From the IMG/VR virus record IMGVR_UViG_3300005337_000441, positions 124,001 through 188,000 of that record: a stretch of 64,000 nt of DNA; one strand, given 5' to 3'. This document shows, one piece after another, positions 33,978 through 42,795 of the stretch. The stretch is from a virus. Each line of letters starts with the position of its first letter. Position 1 is the first letter of the stretch. Under the pieces are notes generated by a model. That model did not search any database and was not told the DNA's origin. It saw nothing but the letters and a program-made list of their open reading frames with translations. The translations under genes and the position numbers were made by a program.

Positions 33978-35618
33978 ATGCCCCACATTTCTGTAACTCT
34001 CCCTGAATCGGAGCAGGCGATTGGTCGCCCGGTGATCTTCGGGATCATTGATCAAATTCAGGACGTGTGCAAGATCGACAAGAGTGCGAAGATCTACTTT
34101 CCCGGTCCGACGGGCAAGATGCAGACGTCCGGCAGTGACATTGACGGTCAAGAACAAGACCGCTTTGCCACATTCGAAAACCAACGCATTGTCTTCATCG
34201 ACGTGGATGAGGACTTCGACCGCAACACGCTGGGCTCGACGTCCGTGACCCGTGAAGAGTACGCGCCCGTCTTCGAGGATGCTGCTCTTGGCGTGCAGGT
34301 GTGTCCTGTCTACGCCACGAGTCAAGTGAGCATCCAGGTGCGCTACCGCACGCCTTCGGAGACCGAAGCCCAGCGCTGGCGTGACGACATGCGCATGCGC
34401 ATCAGTCAGATGCGTGACACCAACCTGCACAAAGTCAAGTACCACTACAGTCTGCCGCAAACGGTCTGTCAGGTGATCGAGCACGTCTACGACAAGCGTG
34501 AAGCCGTGGCCGGTTACGGTGAAGACCTGGGTGTGTACTTCAAGGGACATGCCACCGAGCGGCTCACGTTGATCACGGACCAGGTTGGCAAGAACGTGCA
34601 GTTTGTGGTTGGTGAGAACCAAGGTCGCATCATCGGGCAGTTTGAGCTCGATGCGATTCCCCAGAAACCCACGCGGGATGCCACACACGGTGTCTGGGAA
34701 GTCTCTTTCACCTACAAGTTCAACTACGAGCGCCCCGTGGGCGTGACCATGCACTACCCCGTGCAGGTCCACAACCAGCTGTTGGATCCAATGTTCGTGG
34801 CCTTCACGGACAAGCCGATCGATCCGTCGAGCTACCCCAAGAGCTTCTCCAAGTCGTTGTCTGCTCTGAATGCATTCGAGATGGACTCGATGATGAACGC
34901 AGCGGGCAATCCCGATCCGTTCATTCGGATGCCGCGCTACGATGACTTCAAGATCCCTCAGGTGCCTCAGGGCACGGGCACAGCCTGGCTGGCTCTGATC
35001 GAAGTGGGTGAGGACAAGAAGGAGCTCTTCAACCTGGCTGAGATGGGTGACATTGTCATGGACGCCGACGTGATGAAGTTCATCCGTGAAGTCGAATGGC
35101 AGTACATCACCAAGCAGTTCAAGAGCATTCTGCACTTGACGCTGTATCGCAACGGCAACCAGCTCTCCACTGGTCATCTGCAATGCGACGCTCAACTCAA
35201 CGTCACCTCACGTGACGAGTTGGACTTGCGCAATCAGCACCGGGTGCGCATGGGTATCTACGTGGACCTGACACTTCTGCCCAAGGAAGCGATGGAGCGG
35301 CTGTGTCAATACCCCAAGGCCTTTGTGAAAATCATGCGGGCTATGAACTATCTGCTGAGGATCCATCCGGACTTCGGCAGCCTGGGCGACAAGAACCGCA
35401 TCACGCCGCTGGAGTTCAGTGACGTCTACGCAGTCCTCACGGGCTACGGTTACAACAACGGTGTGCGGGGTCGCAATCCCGCCATGTTCAACGGCAGGCC
35501 TGATCAGTACCCGCTCTTCAAGAGCATCGATCCCCGGGTGCGGCAGGCTTATCAAGAGACGATGATCCGTCTGAAGACTTTGATGTCCGGCTACATCGTA
35601 GCCTATCAGGGCAATTGA
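33978..35618 (+). CDS. Virion structural protein, 546 aa
   Basis: A beta-rich protein (MPHISVTLPESEQAIGRP...), with repeated strand pairs (RIVFIDVDEDFDRNTLG, AWLALIEVGEDKKELFNL) and a helical C-terminus. Its own terminator-promoter module precedes it, giving a leader of under 25 bases with GAAGGA as ribosome site. No family recognised; location among head and baseplate genes and late-promoter control support a structural role. Confidence 0.65.
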   Translation: MPHISVTLPESEQAIGRPVIFGIIDQIQDVCKIDKSAKIYFPGPTGKMQTSGSDIDGQEQDRFATFENQRIVFIDVDEDFDRNTLGSTSVTREEYAPVFEDAALGVQVCPVYATSQVSIQVRYRTPSETEAQRWRDDMRMRISQMRDTNLHKVKYHYSLPQTVCQVIEHVYDKREAVAGYGEDLGVYFKGHATERLTLITDQVGKNVQFVVGENQGRIIGQFELDAIPQKPTRDATHGVWEVSFTYKFNYERPVGVTMHYPVQVHNQLLDPMFVAFTDKPIDPSSYPKSFSKSLSALNAFEMDSMMNAAGNPDPFIRMPRYDDFKIPQVPQGTGTAWLALIEVGEDKKELFNLAEMGDIVMDADVMKFIREVEWQYITKQFKSILHLTLYRNGNQLSTGHLQCDAQLNVTSRDELDLRNQHRVRMGIYVDLTLLPKEAMERLCQYPKAFVKIMRAMNYLLRIHPDFGSLGDKNRITPLEFSDVYAVLTGYGYNNGVRGRNPAMFNGRPDQYPLFKSIDPRVRQAYQETMIRLKTLMSGYIVAYQGN

Positions 35619-35658
35619 AACCCGAAGTCGTGAAGAGCCTTTGTAGAAAATTTCCGCG

Positions 35659-35667
35659 ACATATACT
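35659..35667 (+). promoter_or_regulatory. ACATATACT box, candidate promoter
   Basis: CGACATATACTGTACTT, 58 bases before the next start. It is the only box of this class inside the late structural block. Confidence 0.42.
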
Positions 35668-35725
35668 GTACTTGGCAGCATTCCCAAGAATGACTGCAAG
35701 ACCAATACTAGCGAGGAACAAACAC

Positions 35726-36028
35726 ATGGCAATTCACGACGACGGTCAGACTTTCGACAACGCAGCGCAGTCTCAAATGCGCATCGGTATCGAAAGCATC
35801 ATGCCTCATCTCAACCAGCACCAGGAGACCCACTTGAGCGACGCCCCGATCTCGACCCCCACCACGGCCCAGTCCTCGCCTGCGCCGGCCAAGACCTACG
35901 CCGATCTCCTGGATCGTCCCGGGGTCCAAGCCAAGCTGTCCGACGACCTGATCGCCGCGCCCGGCCGCATCGCACACTGCGCGATCGCCGGCGGCAAGGA
36001 ACTCTGGAACCGCATCACCGCACGCTAA
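35726..36028 (+). CDS. Small protein with its own promoter, 100 aa
   Basis: Start at MAIHDDGQTFDNA after GAGGA; the longer frame overlaps the upstream promoter box. The first half is polar and His/Thr/Pro-rich, probably disordered (ISTPTTAQSSPAPA). The second half is a short helical domain (LDRPGVQAKLSDDLIAAPGRIAHCAIAGGKELW). It is framed by an ACATATACT-type box and a strong terminator, so it is an independently controlled insert in the late block. Function unknown. Confidence 0.62.
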   Translation: MAIHDDGQTFDNAAQSQMRIGIESIMPHLNQHQETHLSDAPISTPTTAQSSPAPAKTYADLLDRPGVQAKLSDDLIAAPGRIAHCAIAGGKELWNRITAR

Positions 36029-36040
36029 GCAGCGCACATG

Positions 36041-36096
36041 ACACATCACCTCTGCGGATCTAGACCGCAGGGGTGATGTGCTCTGTTTCTTTTTTG
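36041..36096 (+). terminator. Long-stem rho-independent terminator
   Basis: ACACATCACC.CTGCGG pairs with CCGCAG.GGTGATGTG, then CTCTGTTTC and a T6 run. Confidence 0.85.
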
Positions 36097-36103
36097 CTCA
36101 AGT

Positions 36104-36112
36104 ATCTTATGA
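36104..36112 (+). promoter_or_regulatory. ATCTTATGA box, candidate late promoter
   Basis: AGTATCTTATGA, one base different from the box at 33952, 22 bases before the next ATG and immediately after a terminator. Confidence 0.52.
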
Positions 36113-36133
36113 CTACTGCAAACTGGGAAGAAT

Positions 36134-37468
36134 ATGCCTGCAAACATTGCAACAGAAGATGTGACTGCAGCACCGGCTCTCAACGAAGAACTTGAGACGG
36201 TGCGTGCAGACAGCATGACGGTGAAGAAATCGTTGCGCGACATCTCGCTGGATCTGGATTTCATGCTCGGTGCTCGCTCCCGCATGGGCGAGCTCGTGCG
36301 CGTCAACGGCATCCTCACGGACGCCGTGGGTTACGGCATGCCGCTCGATGAGACGGGTGCCCAGATCGCCCAAGTGGCGGTCGAGAACATCTGTCGACGT
36401 CTGGGGCTGAGCACTCAAAAGGCTCAGATCACTCCTGGTCTGGAACACTTCAAGGACAAGGCCACGGCCATGATGGCCACCAAGATCGCGCTGGAGAGCG
36501 TGACCGAGGTGATCAAGACGCTTGCCAAGAAGATCATCGAGTGGCTCCAGGGCATCTGGAACCGCATCAAGAAGTTCTTCAGTCGCATCGGCGTTCAGCT
36601 GCGTCTGACCAAGGAGAATCTTCAGTCCGCCATCGGCCTGGTGAACAAGCTCCCGTCTGACGCCAAGCCTGTCACCGAGTACATCGAAGACAACAAGGTG
36701 GCCAACGAGGATTCGGAATACGCTGACCACGACTACAGCTTCCTTGACAACCACATCCTCTTCGGCATCAAGGGCAAGTGCGATTCTTCCACTGCGATGG
36801 AGATCGTGAAGAACACCTCCACGTTGATCAACATCAACCGCGAGATCATTCTGCACATCGTCACGTGTCTGCAAAACCTCATGGATCGTCCTCCGAGCGA
36901 GGACAACCTGGAGGCCTACGCCGAGAAGCTCACGGGTGAGATCAAGGAGAAGATGAGTCGCTTCACCTTGCTCAACAAAAAGAGTGAAGGCAACAAGGTG
37001 GTCTACTCGTACGGGCACTTTCACGACAGCGAAGTCTTCCGGCTGCGTGAAGCTGTGGGTATGAGCGAGGACGACCAGCGGGTGCGCCTCTTCAACATCG
37101 ATCTGTCCACTGAGAAGATCAAGGACGAACCTTACCGCGTGAAGGTGCTCTCCAAGGGCGAGATGAGCCATCTGGCCGTGGAGACCATGCGCCTGGTGGA
37201 TCAGACCGAAGCCTTCAACAAGGTGATCCCGATCGTGGAGAAGGTGCTGCACCACGCTTCCGACACGCTGCAAGGCTTCTACAACAAGGTCACGACCGAC
37301 GAAAGCAAGACCACTATCACCCAGGCACTGAACATGATTCACGACATGTTCAACTACGTGGGGCGTCACCTGCCAGAGCTCTCAGCTTCTGCGGTGCGGG
37401 TGGCTTCGGACTCCTCGGTCTATGTGCGGGCCTCCGTGCAACGACACAAGAAAGCGCAAGCTGCGTGA
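36134..37468 (+). CDS. Inner-body (head) protein, phiKZ paralog family member 2
   Basis: A 444-residue helical protein sharing the family block: VAVENICRRLGL, then TPGLEHF at ~100-106 (G-L-E fits the S/A/G-X-E protease site, cut after E104), then KIALESVTEVIKTL and IIEWLQGIWNRIKKFF. The leader of ~104 residues contains an Asp/Leu-rich helix (DISLDLDFML). The mature part is long and helical. Expected to be packaged with the genome as part of the inner body (family knowledge). Expressed from its own terminator-late-box module. Confidence 0.7.
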   Translation: MPANIATEDVTAAPALNEELETVRADSMTVKKSLRDISLDLDFMLGARSRMGELVRVNGILTDAVGYGMPLDETGAQIAQVAVENICRRLGLSTQKAQITPGLEHFKDKATAMMATKIALESVTEVIKTLAKKIIEWLQGIWNRIKKFFSRIGVQLRLTKENLQSAIGLVNKLPSDAKPVTEYIEDNKVANEDSEYADHDYSFLDNHILFGIKGKCDSSTAMEIVKNTSTLININREIILHIVTCLQNLMDRPPSEDNLEAYAEKLTGEIKEKMSRFTLLNKKSEGNKVVYSYGHFHDSEVFRLREAVGMSEDDQRVRLFNIDLSTEKIKDEPYRVKVLSKGEMSHLAVETMRLVDQTEAFNKVIPIVEKVLHHASDTLQGFYNKVTTDESKTTITQALNMIHDMFNYVGRHLPELSASAVRVASDSSVYVRASVQRHKKAQAA

Positions 37469-37473
37469 GAATG

Positions 37474-37518
37474 CCCCGGGAGAGCTTCGGCTTTCCTGGG
37501 GTCTTATGCCGTCTTTTT
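37474..37518 (+). terminator. Terminator with TATGCCGTCT element and T run
   Basis: CCCC.GG..AGC-TTCG-GCT..CC.GGGG stem, then TCT, TATGCCGTCT and T6. It is the clearest example of the shared element lying between hairpin and T run. Confidence 0.85.
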
Positions 37519-37534
37519 TCTGTTCAGTCCTCAG

Positions 37535-37543
37535 ATCCTATGA
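37535..37543 (+). promoter_or_regulatory. ATCCTATGA box, candidate late promoter
   Basis: AGATCCTATGATTACC, 22 bases before the ATG of the next structural gene, with ACAGGAGG as ribosome site between them. Confidence 0.55.
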
Positions 37544-37564
37544 TTACCATGACAGGAGGCTTGA

Positions 37565-38938
37565 ATGCCAATTGCTGGCCAAAAACCGACATCGGAACCG
37601 GAAGTCCGAGTTGAACTTCCCGCTGTCGAGCCAACAAACTACAAGTCGGTCATTTATGACGACAACAACGTTCCTCTGCAATCGCTTCTCGCGTTCGTAG
37701 AAGGCGCTCCCTGGCCCGTAGACTACTACGCCCAGGTCAAGGCACAACACAACGATCTGCGTGACGTGGATCCCGGCCAGCAAGCCGTCTACCAACAGTA
37801 CCAGAAGTTCGTGGGTCTGGAGATCCGCGTGGACCAGGCTCTGACCACGTCGTTCGATTCCAACTCCGCCAACTCCACGGTGACGGGCAGCGGCAACATG
37901 TATCCGTTCATGAAGGTGAACGTGGGGGATGTGTTCGTGACGGATGTGGCCGACAACAAGCGGGCCATGTTCCGTTTGACGGAAGTCAGCCGCCGCACCT
38001 TCAACCGTGACAGTGCCTGGACCATCGAGTACACGATGATCGGTTACGTGGACGGCAGTGCCGACAACCAAGCACAGTTCGCTGCGCTGGAGAACGGCAC
38101 CATCCGTACGTACTACTTCAGCAAGGATCGCTTGCTGGAGGGTCTGCAGCCGTTCATCAAGAGCGAAGAGTACGCCAACGTCACCAACCTGCGTTCGGTC
38201 TACGAGGATCTGATCCAGTACTACTTCCAGAACATCTTCAACCTGAAGTACTCCACGCTCGTGGTGCCAGGTCAAGACTACGCGATCTACGACATGCATC
38301 TGGTCGAGTTCCTGATGAAAATCGTGGACACGGAAGATGCGGATCAGATCAAGCACGTCAAGCGCCTGACTGCGGACAACGACATCTACCTGCAGCAACC
38401 CGACCTGTGGTCGATGCTGTACGAGCGTGACTACCCGCAGCGCTTGCGCTGCAACCAGGTCTTTGGCCTGGTGGGACGCAACTACTTCAACCGCAACACG
38501 TTCTTGACGGGGTTCCGTTACAGCAACGTGCAGTACCTGGTCTACCCCAACGATCCGGACACCTCGCTCAACATCGAGGGCACGTGCGGTGCCAAGCCGA
38601 TCGACCTGCAAGAGATCATCAACACCACGCCGTTCAAGGGCCAGGATTACTCGGACGTGGACAACACGTACGTGGACGATCTGAAGTCCTACGACATCAT
38701 CCACGAGGTGCTCTCGGACGACCGCTACGTTCTGTCTGCGGCGTTCTATGACGACACGGACGACAAGTCGCTGCTGGAGATCCTGGTGCGTGACTACATG
38801 AACAGAGCGGCGATCGATCTCCCCAAGCTCCTCGCCTGTTGCAACGTGTTCAAGAAGTGGAAACGCCTGGAGCAGTTCTACTACGGGCCGCTCCTGCTCA
38901 CGCTGCTGCGTGAAGCCTACAGGGCTCAGTACACCTGA
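37565..38938 (+). CDS. Virion structural protein, 457 aa
   Basis: Excellent ribosome site (AGGAGG). Beta-rich N-terminal half (FVGLEIRVDQALTTSFDSNS, FMKVNVGDVFVTDVADNKRAMFRL) and a helical C-terminal half. VGDVFV..V.....A.FR(L/I) recalls structural proteins of jumbo phages that bind DNA ends or the neck, but no family can be named. The following two genes are spaced by 3-20 bases, indicating a shared transcript. Confidence 0.64.
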   Translation: MPIAGQKPTSEPEVRVELPAVEPTNYKSVIYDDNNVPLQSLLAFVEGAPWPVDYYAQVKAQHNDLRDVDPGQQAVYQQYQKFVGLEIRVDQALTTSFDSNSANSTVTGSGNMYPFMKVNVGDVFVTDVADNKRAMFRLTEVSRRTFNRDSAWTIEYTMIGYVDGSADNQAQFAALENGTIRTYYFSKDRLLEGLQPFIKSEEYANVTNLRSVYEDLIQYYFQNIFNLKYSTLVVPGQDYAIYDMHLVEFLMKIVDTEDADQIKHVKRLTADNDIYLQQPDLWSMLYERDYPQRLRCNQVFGLVGRNYFNRNTFLTGFRYSNVQYLVYPNDPDTSLNIEGTCGAKPIDLQEIINTTPFKGQDYSDVDNTYVDDLKSYDIIHEVLSDDRYVLSAAFYDDTDDKSLLEILVRDYMNRAAIDLPKLLACCNVFKKWKRLEQFYYGPLLLTLLREAYRAQYT

Positions 38939-38957
38939 AGCTACAAGGAGCCTCACC

Positions 38958-39641
38958 ATGCGTCAACGACTCATGGCAGAAAAGCGCCGGCAAGAAGAAG
39001 CGCTCAAGAACGATACCACGCACGCGATCTGGGAATTGAAGTTCCATGTGAAAGTTCCTCAGCTCGCGGTGCGCGGCATCGAGATGATCCGCTTGCGCGG
39101 CACGCTCGTCTCCGGCGTCAAGGAAATTGACGATGACATCAAGAACCGGCTGATCTCCACGTACTGTTCGATCAACGAAATGATCGAGCTCTACCGCCAA
39201 GACATCCCGGTTCGCGTGACCAACGTTGCCGACACCAAGACGATCTACGAGCACATCACCACACACCTCGTGGCCTGGCGCGACCAGTTGAAACGTGGCG
39301 TGAACCTGGGTCGTGCTCCGATCGGTGACCTGATCCTCATGGATCGGTTTGCCACCACCGTCTACGCTTACGCCAAGTACCGTTTCCTGGAACAAGGCGA
39401 CGAGCTCGACAGCCTGCTGGCACGTCACATCACCGGCATCATGGGTGTGTCCATGAACAACTTCTTCGACACGAAGGCAATCGCCCGGATGAAGATGAAG
39501 GAAGTCGGCGAGAACGCCACCATCGACGAGCATGGCAACACGGTCATCAACGGCAACGATACGGTGATCCCGGCTCGTGAGTCCTACTCGGAGTTCTTCG
39601 AAGAACGCCTCATCAACGGTTCATGGAGAGGAAAGAGATAA
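38958..39641 (+). CDS. Hypothetical virion-type protein, 227 aa
   Basis: Start at MRQRLMAEKRRQEEA after AAGGAG; an upstream start lies inside the previous gene. The N-terminus is a charged helix, then helices and strands with no recognised motif. The C-terminal region ends in a basic tail (NGSWRGKR). Three bases separate it from the next gene. A baseplate/tail role is inferred from context. Confidence 0.62.
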   Translation: MRQRLMAEKRRQEEALKNDTTHAIWELKFHVKVPQLAVRGIEMIRLRGTLVSGVKEIDDDIKNRLISTYCSINEMIELYRQDIPVRVTNVADTKTIYEHITTHLVAWRDQLKRGVNLGRAPIGDLILMDRFATTVYAYAKYRFLEQGDELDSLLARHITGIMGVSMNNFFDTKAIARMKMKEVGENATIDEHGNTVINGNDTVIPARESYSEFFEERLINGSWRGKR

Positions 39642-39644
39642 GAC

Positions 39645-41072
39645 ATGGCCAACAGCTATGAACTTGAGAGTTCACCGATTTGGATGGACGTCAAGAAAAT
39701 CATTGGCTCCGGTAAGAAGCCAGTGAAATTCGAGTATCGGGGTCAACTGCACACCGAGAAGCAAGACATCACGGTTCTCAAGATCAAATCGCTGGACGTC
39801 GTTCGTGACTACTGGCGCAAGATCGGAGACCTCGTCGAGATCATGTTCCAGATGCCACTGGGCGACTACATGAACTTGCTCTATCCTTTTCGGACCAACC
39901 TGGAGTTCTCGATCAAGCGGATCGAGCTCACGGAAGGCTCCACTGAGAAGGAGCCCAACTCCAAAGTCTACGTCGAACGCTACAAGGCGGTTTTCCTCGT
40001 GGACAAGAATCCGGTGCCCGCCACAGCCGACCTGGAACAGTACGACAACGAATCGCTGAACAACGCGGACATCGTGGACGTGCGTTTGCAACTGGTAGAT
40101 CGCTCGCTCGAACCCCTGCGCATCAAGACCGCGTTCGGTGTGTTCCGTGACGTCACACAAAAGCAAGTCATCCGCACGGTGCTCGGTGGTGAATCCGCCA
40201 AGGTTCTCGTGGACGGCAAGCCTTCGATTGACGGCATCAACATCGTTGAGCCTGACAACCTGGAAGAAAAAGATCACATCATCTTCCGCAACGGTGTCTC
40301 TGTGCTCTCGGTGCCCACCTATCTCCAAGAAGAGATGGGCGGTGTGTACAGTACGGGGATCGGTACGTATCTGCAGCGCTACAAGGAAAAGCGCCTGTGG
40401 TTCGTCTACCCGGTCTACGACACCAAGCGCTTCGACAAGACGCCTGACGACAAACTCATCGTCTATGCCTTGCCCCAGGACAAGTACCCGGGGTTGGATC
40501 GCACCTACAACAAGGACGGAGCGGTCGTGATGGTGGTGGCTACCTCTGGCCGTCGCTATCAGGACAGTGCAGACGTGGACTTCATGAACAAGGGGGTGGG
40601 TTTCCGCATGGCGGAGGCTCGATCCTTCATGAAGAAACCCGTGGTCCTGAAGGAAGGCGAAGGTGCCAAGGGTGTGCGGGTGAAGCTCAACCATGAGTCA
40701 GGCACGGAAGACCGGGAAGACGGTCTGAATTATGCCCCGACCGTGGAGACGTCTGCCAATCCGTTCACGGAGTACAGCCGCGTGCTCGGGATGCAAGTCG
40801 CCCAGGTGGACTTCCTGTGGGAGAACTCCAACCCTGAGCTGCTGTACCCCGGCATGCCTGTGAAGTACGTGTTCCTGGACAACAACAAGCCCGTGGAACT
40901 CAAGGGGACGGTCGTGTTCGTTCACACCCTCACCGCTTTACAGGCTCAAGGCACCAACTCCAACGTCTACAAGAACATCTCGACAGTGACGCTGCTCGTC
41001 GAACAAGTCTCCGTGGAGGCAAAGTTCAAGAACCGCCCACTGCCTCCGGCCAAACCCTATGCAAAGTTCTAG
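39645..41072 (+). CDS. Virion structural protein, possible baseplate hub, 475 aa
   Basis: Beta-rich, with an N-terminal part (FEYRGQLHTEKQDITVLKIK) and a C-terminal small beta domain (LLYPGMPVKYVFLDNNKPVE followed by VVFVHTL and NISTVTLLVEQV) that reads like the OB/late-control-D type strands of phage hub proteins (P2 gpD/T4 gp27). This is a guess by eye. The stop lies 14 bases inside the next gene. No enzymatic motif visible. Confidence 0.6.
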   Translation: MANSYELESSPIWMDVKKIIGSGKKPVKFEYRGQLHTEKQDITVLKIKSLDVVRDYWRKIGDLVEIMFQMPLGDYMNLLYPFRTNLEFSIKRIELTEGSTEKEPNSKVYVERYKAVFLVDKNPVPATADLEQYDNESLNNADIVDVRLQLVDRSLEPLRIKTAFGVFRDVTQKQVIRTVLGGESAKVLVDGKPSIDGINIVEPDNLEEKDHIIFRNGVSVLSVPTYLQEEMGGVYSTGIGTYLQRYKEKRLWFVYPVYDTKRFDKTPDDKLIVYALPQDKYPGLDRTYNKDGAVVMVVATSGRRYQDSADVDFMNKGVGFRMAEARSFMKKPVVLKEGEGAKGVRVKLNHESGTEDREDGLNYAPTVETSANPFTEYSRVLGMQVAQVDFLWENSNPELLYPGMPVKYVFLDNNKPVELKGTVVFVHTLTALQAQGTNSNVYKNISTVTLLVEQVSVEAKFKNRPLPPAKPYAKF

Positions 41073-41388
41073 CAACCTCTACCAAGCTCTTCTGAAGTTC
41101 CTGTCACGTTTCACGGATAGGAAGATCCCCGGACCCAAGGGGGTGAGCACGGACGACAACCTCGTCCTCAGTAGCAACCCTACTGCGGAACAGATCGAAA
41201 AAGCTCAACGTCAGACCAAGGCCGTCTACCGTCTGCGAGACCCCGATGAAGTCGGGGGCTTTGAGATGGACGGCCAGGTCATCCGGGGTGACAAGTCCCT
41301 CATCAAGGTTCGCCACACACGCACGCAAGAGATCCTCCTCATGCCCAAGCGTACGTGGGAACTCCTCTTCGAAAAGGAAAAACCGTGA
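41059..41388 (+). CDS. Small protein, 109 aa
   Basis: Overlaps the previous gene by 14 bases and the next by four (GTGA), so it is embedded in a tightly coupled set. The N-terminus is Ser/Leu-rich (MQSSSNLYQALLKFLSRF), and the C-terminal half has strands and a Thr/Arg-rich segment (RHTRTQEILLMPKRTWELLF). Family not recognised; likely a tail/baseplate accessory protein by context. Confidence 0.58.
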   Translation: MQSSSNLYQALLKFLSRFTDRKIPGPKGVSTDDNLVLSSNPTAEQIEKAQRQTKAVYRLRDPDEVGGFEMDGQVIRGDKSLIKVRHTRTQEILLMPKRTWELLFEKEKP

Positions 41389-42698
41389 TCACGATCGACA
41401 TTGAAGAAGACGCGCTGAAAGTGGTCGGCTCCGACGAGCAAGGCGGCGTCTGGTCTCCGTCGGACACGTTCGACAAGGAAGACCATTCCATCGTTGGCGA
41501 GTACAAGCGCCAGCAATGGGAGATCAGCGACGGCCTCACGCAGATCGAACAGATCACCGCGCTGGAAGACATCTTCACCGAAGCCGGTGACGACATCTCC
41601 GAGCAAGCCGAGCAGATGCTGCAGGTGACGTTGGAGTCCATCGCCACCCGTCTCGGCCTGGAGCGTCCTGCCAAGCCGGCGCTGGAGTCTTTCAAGACCA
41701 AGCACGTGGCACTGGAAGGTCTGGGTGGCTACCTCAAGCAGATCTGGGAGCGCATCGTCGAGATGTTCAAGAAGATGTGCAAGGCCGTGCACGACTGGGT
41801 CGGCAAGATGGTCGGCAAGGAAAATGCCGCTCACGTCGACAAGGTCAAGCGTGAAGGCAAGGAGATTGCCAAGAGCGCTCCGGCAGCTCCGAAGCTCACG
41901 CAAGTGGGCAATGGCGCGGTCCAACACTTCAAACACCTGGGCAACAACTTCGACATCAAGGCACTCAACCGTGACCTCGCCGCACTGCATGCTTCCGTGA
42001 AGGCGGCTCACGGTTTTGACAAGGTGATCGGTGAAGTGCTCGGCCTTCTGAACAAGCTGGTCGAAGAACGCATCGAAGGGGAAACGGATCTGGACCCCAG
42101 CGCCATCGACGCGGTCTTTGCGCCGCTGAACGCCTACACGTCGGCACACTTCCCCACGCTCACCGACCGTGCCCACTACAGCGTCGGCATCGAGGCAGCC
42201 ATGCGCAACGCGTTCCCTCACGACTCGGTGCGGGTACAACACTGCCTGGCGCTCCGAGGTCTGGCTTCGGGCATTGCCTTCTTGGCACTGGAACACAACC
42301 ATCCGACGGTGCCGGTCAAGTACGTCTACGACCTGCAACATCCCAACTACAGCGACAAGCTCTCCGACACCTTCACCGCCATGGTGCCGGACGTCGGTTC
42401 GCTCCAGACCTACGCGGGCATGATCGAGAAGGTCGGCAACGACTTTGACCACGCCGCAGACAACGCGCAAGACACCATCGGCCAAGACAAGTACGTCAAG
42501 AACATGGAGCGCATCCGTGATCTGGTCGGCAAGAAGAAGAGCCCCTGGCTCAGCGCGGCGCCGGCCATGTACCGTCAGGTGCATGAACTGCAAAGCGCTG
42601 CACTGCGACTCCTTCAAGGACTGAGTTCCTCGATTCACTCCCACTGGGGCATGTACGAGATCTTCATCAAGCAGTACAGGGTCGAAAAGACCAGCTAA
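41385..42698 (+). CDS. Inner-body (head) protein, phiKZ paralog family member 3
   Basis: The GTG start follows AAAAGGAAA and overlaps the upstream stop. The family block is clear: LQVTLESIATRLGL, then KPALESF at ~98-103 (A-L-E protease site, cut after E101), then KHVALEGLGGYLKQIWERIVEMFKK. The leader is acidic, and the mature ~336 residues are helical with a central Leu/Lys-rich region. As with its two paralogs it is expected to be cleaved by the head protease and packaged with DNA. A TTCG hairpin terminator follows. Confidence 0.7.
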   Translation: MITIDIEEDALKVVGSDEQGGVWSPSDTFDKEDHSIVGEYKRQQWEISDGLTQIEQITALEDIFTEAGDDISEQAEQMLQVTLESIATRLGLERPAKPALESFKTKHVALEGLGGYLKQIWERIVEMFKKMCKAVHDWVGKMVGKENAAHVDKVKREGKEIAKSAPAAPKLTQVGNGAVQHFKHLGNNFDIKALNRDLAALHASVKAAHGFDKVIGEVLGLLNKLVEERIEGETDLDPSAIDAVFAPLNAYTSAHFPTLTDRAHYSVGIEAAMRNAFPHDSVRVQHCLALRGLASGIAFLALEHNHPTVPVKYVYDLQHPNYSDKLSDTFTAMVPDVGSLQTYAGMIEKVGNDFDHAADNAQDTIGQDKYVKNMERIRDLVGKKKSPWLSAAPAMYRQVHELQSAALRLLQGLSSSIHSHWGMYEIFIKQYRVEKTS

Positions 42699-42705
42699 GC
42701 GCACA

Positions 42706-42745
42706 CAGGAGGGGGCCTTCGGGCTCCCTCCTGTTTATGCCGTCT
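42706..42745 (+). terminator. Terminator with TATGCCGTCT element
   Basis: CAGGAGGG.GCC-TTCG-GGC.CCCTCCTG stem, then TT and TATGCCGTCT, and a T-rich stretch. Confidence 0.88.
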
Positions 42746-42761
42746 ACTTTTCTTTTCCAAA

Positions 42762-42770
42762 ATCCTCTGG
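42762..42770 (+). promoter_or_regulatory. ATCCTCTGG box, candidate late promoter variant
   Basis: AAAATCCTCTGGTGAAAG after a terminator, 26 bases before the next ATG; two positions differ from ATCCTATGA and it shares TGGTG with the box at 44255. Confidence 0.42.
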
Positions 42771-42795
42771 TGAAAGCTCTTCTGGAGTGTGTCCA

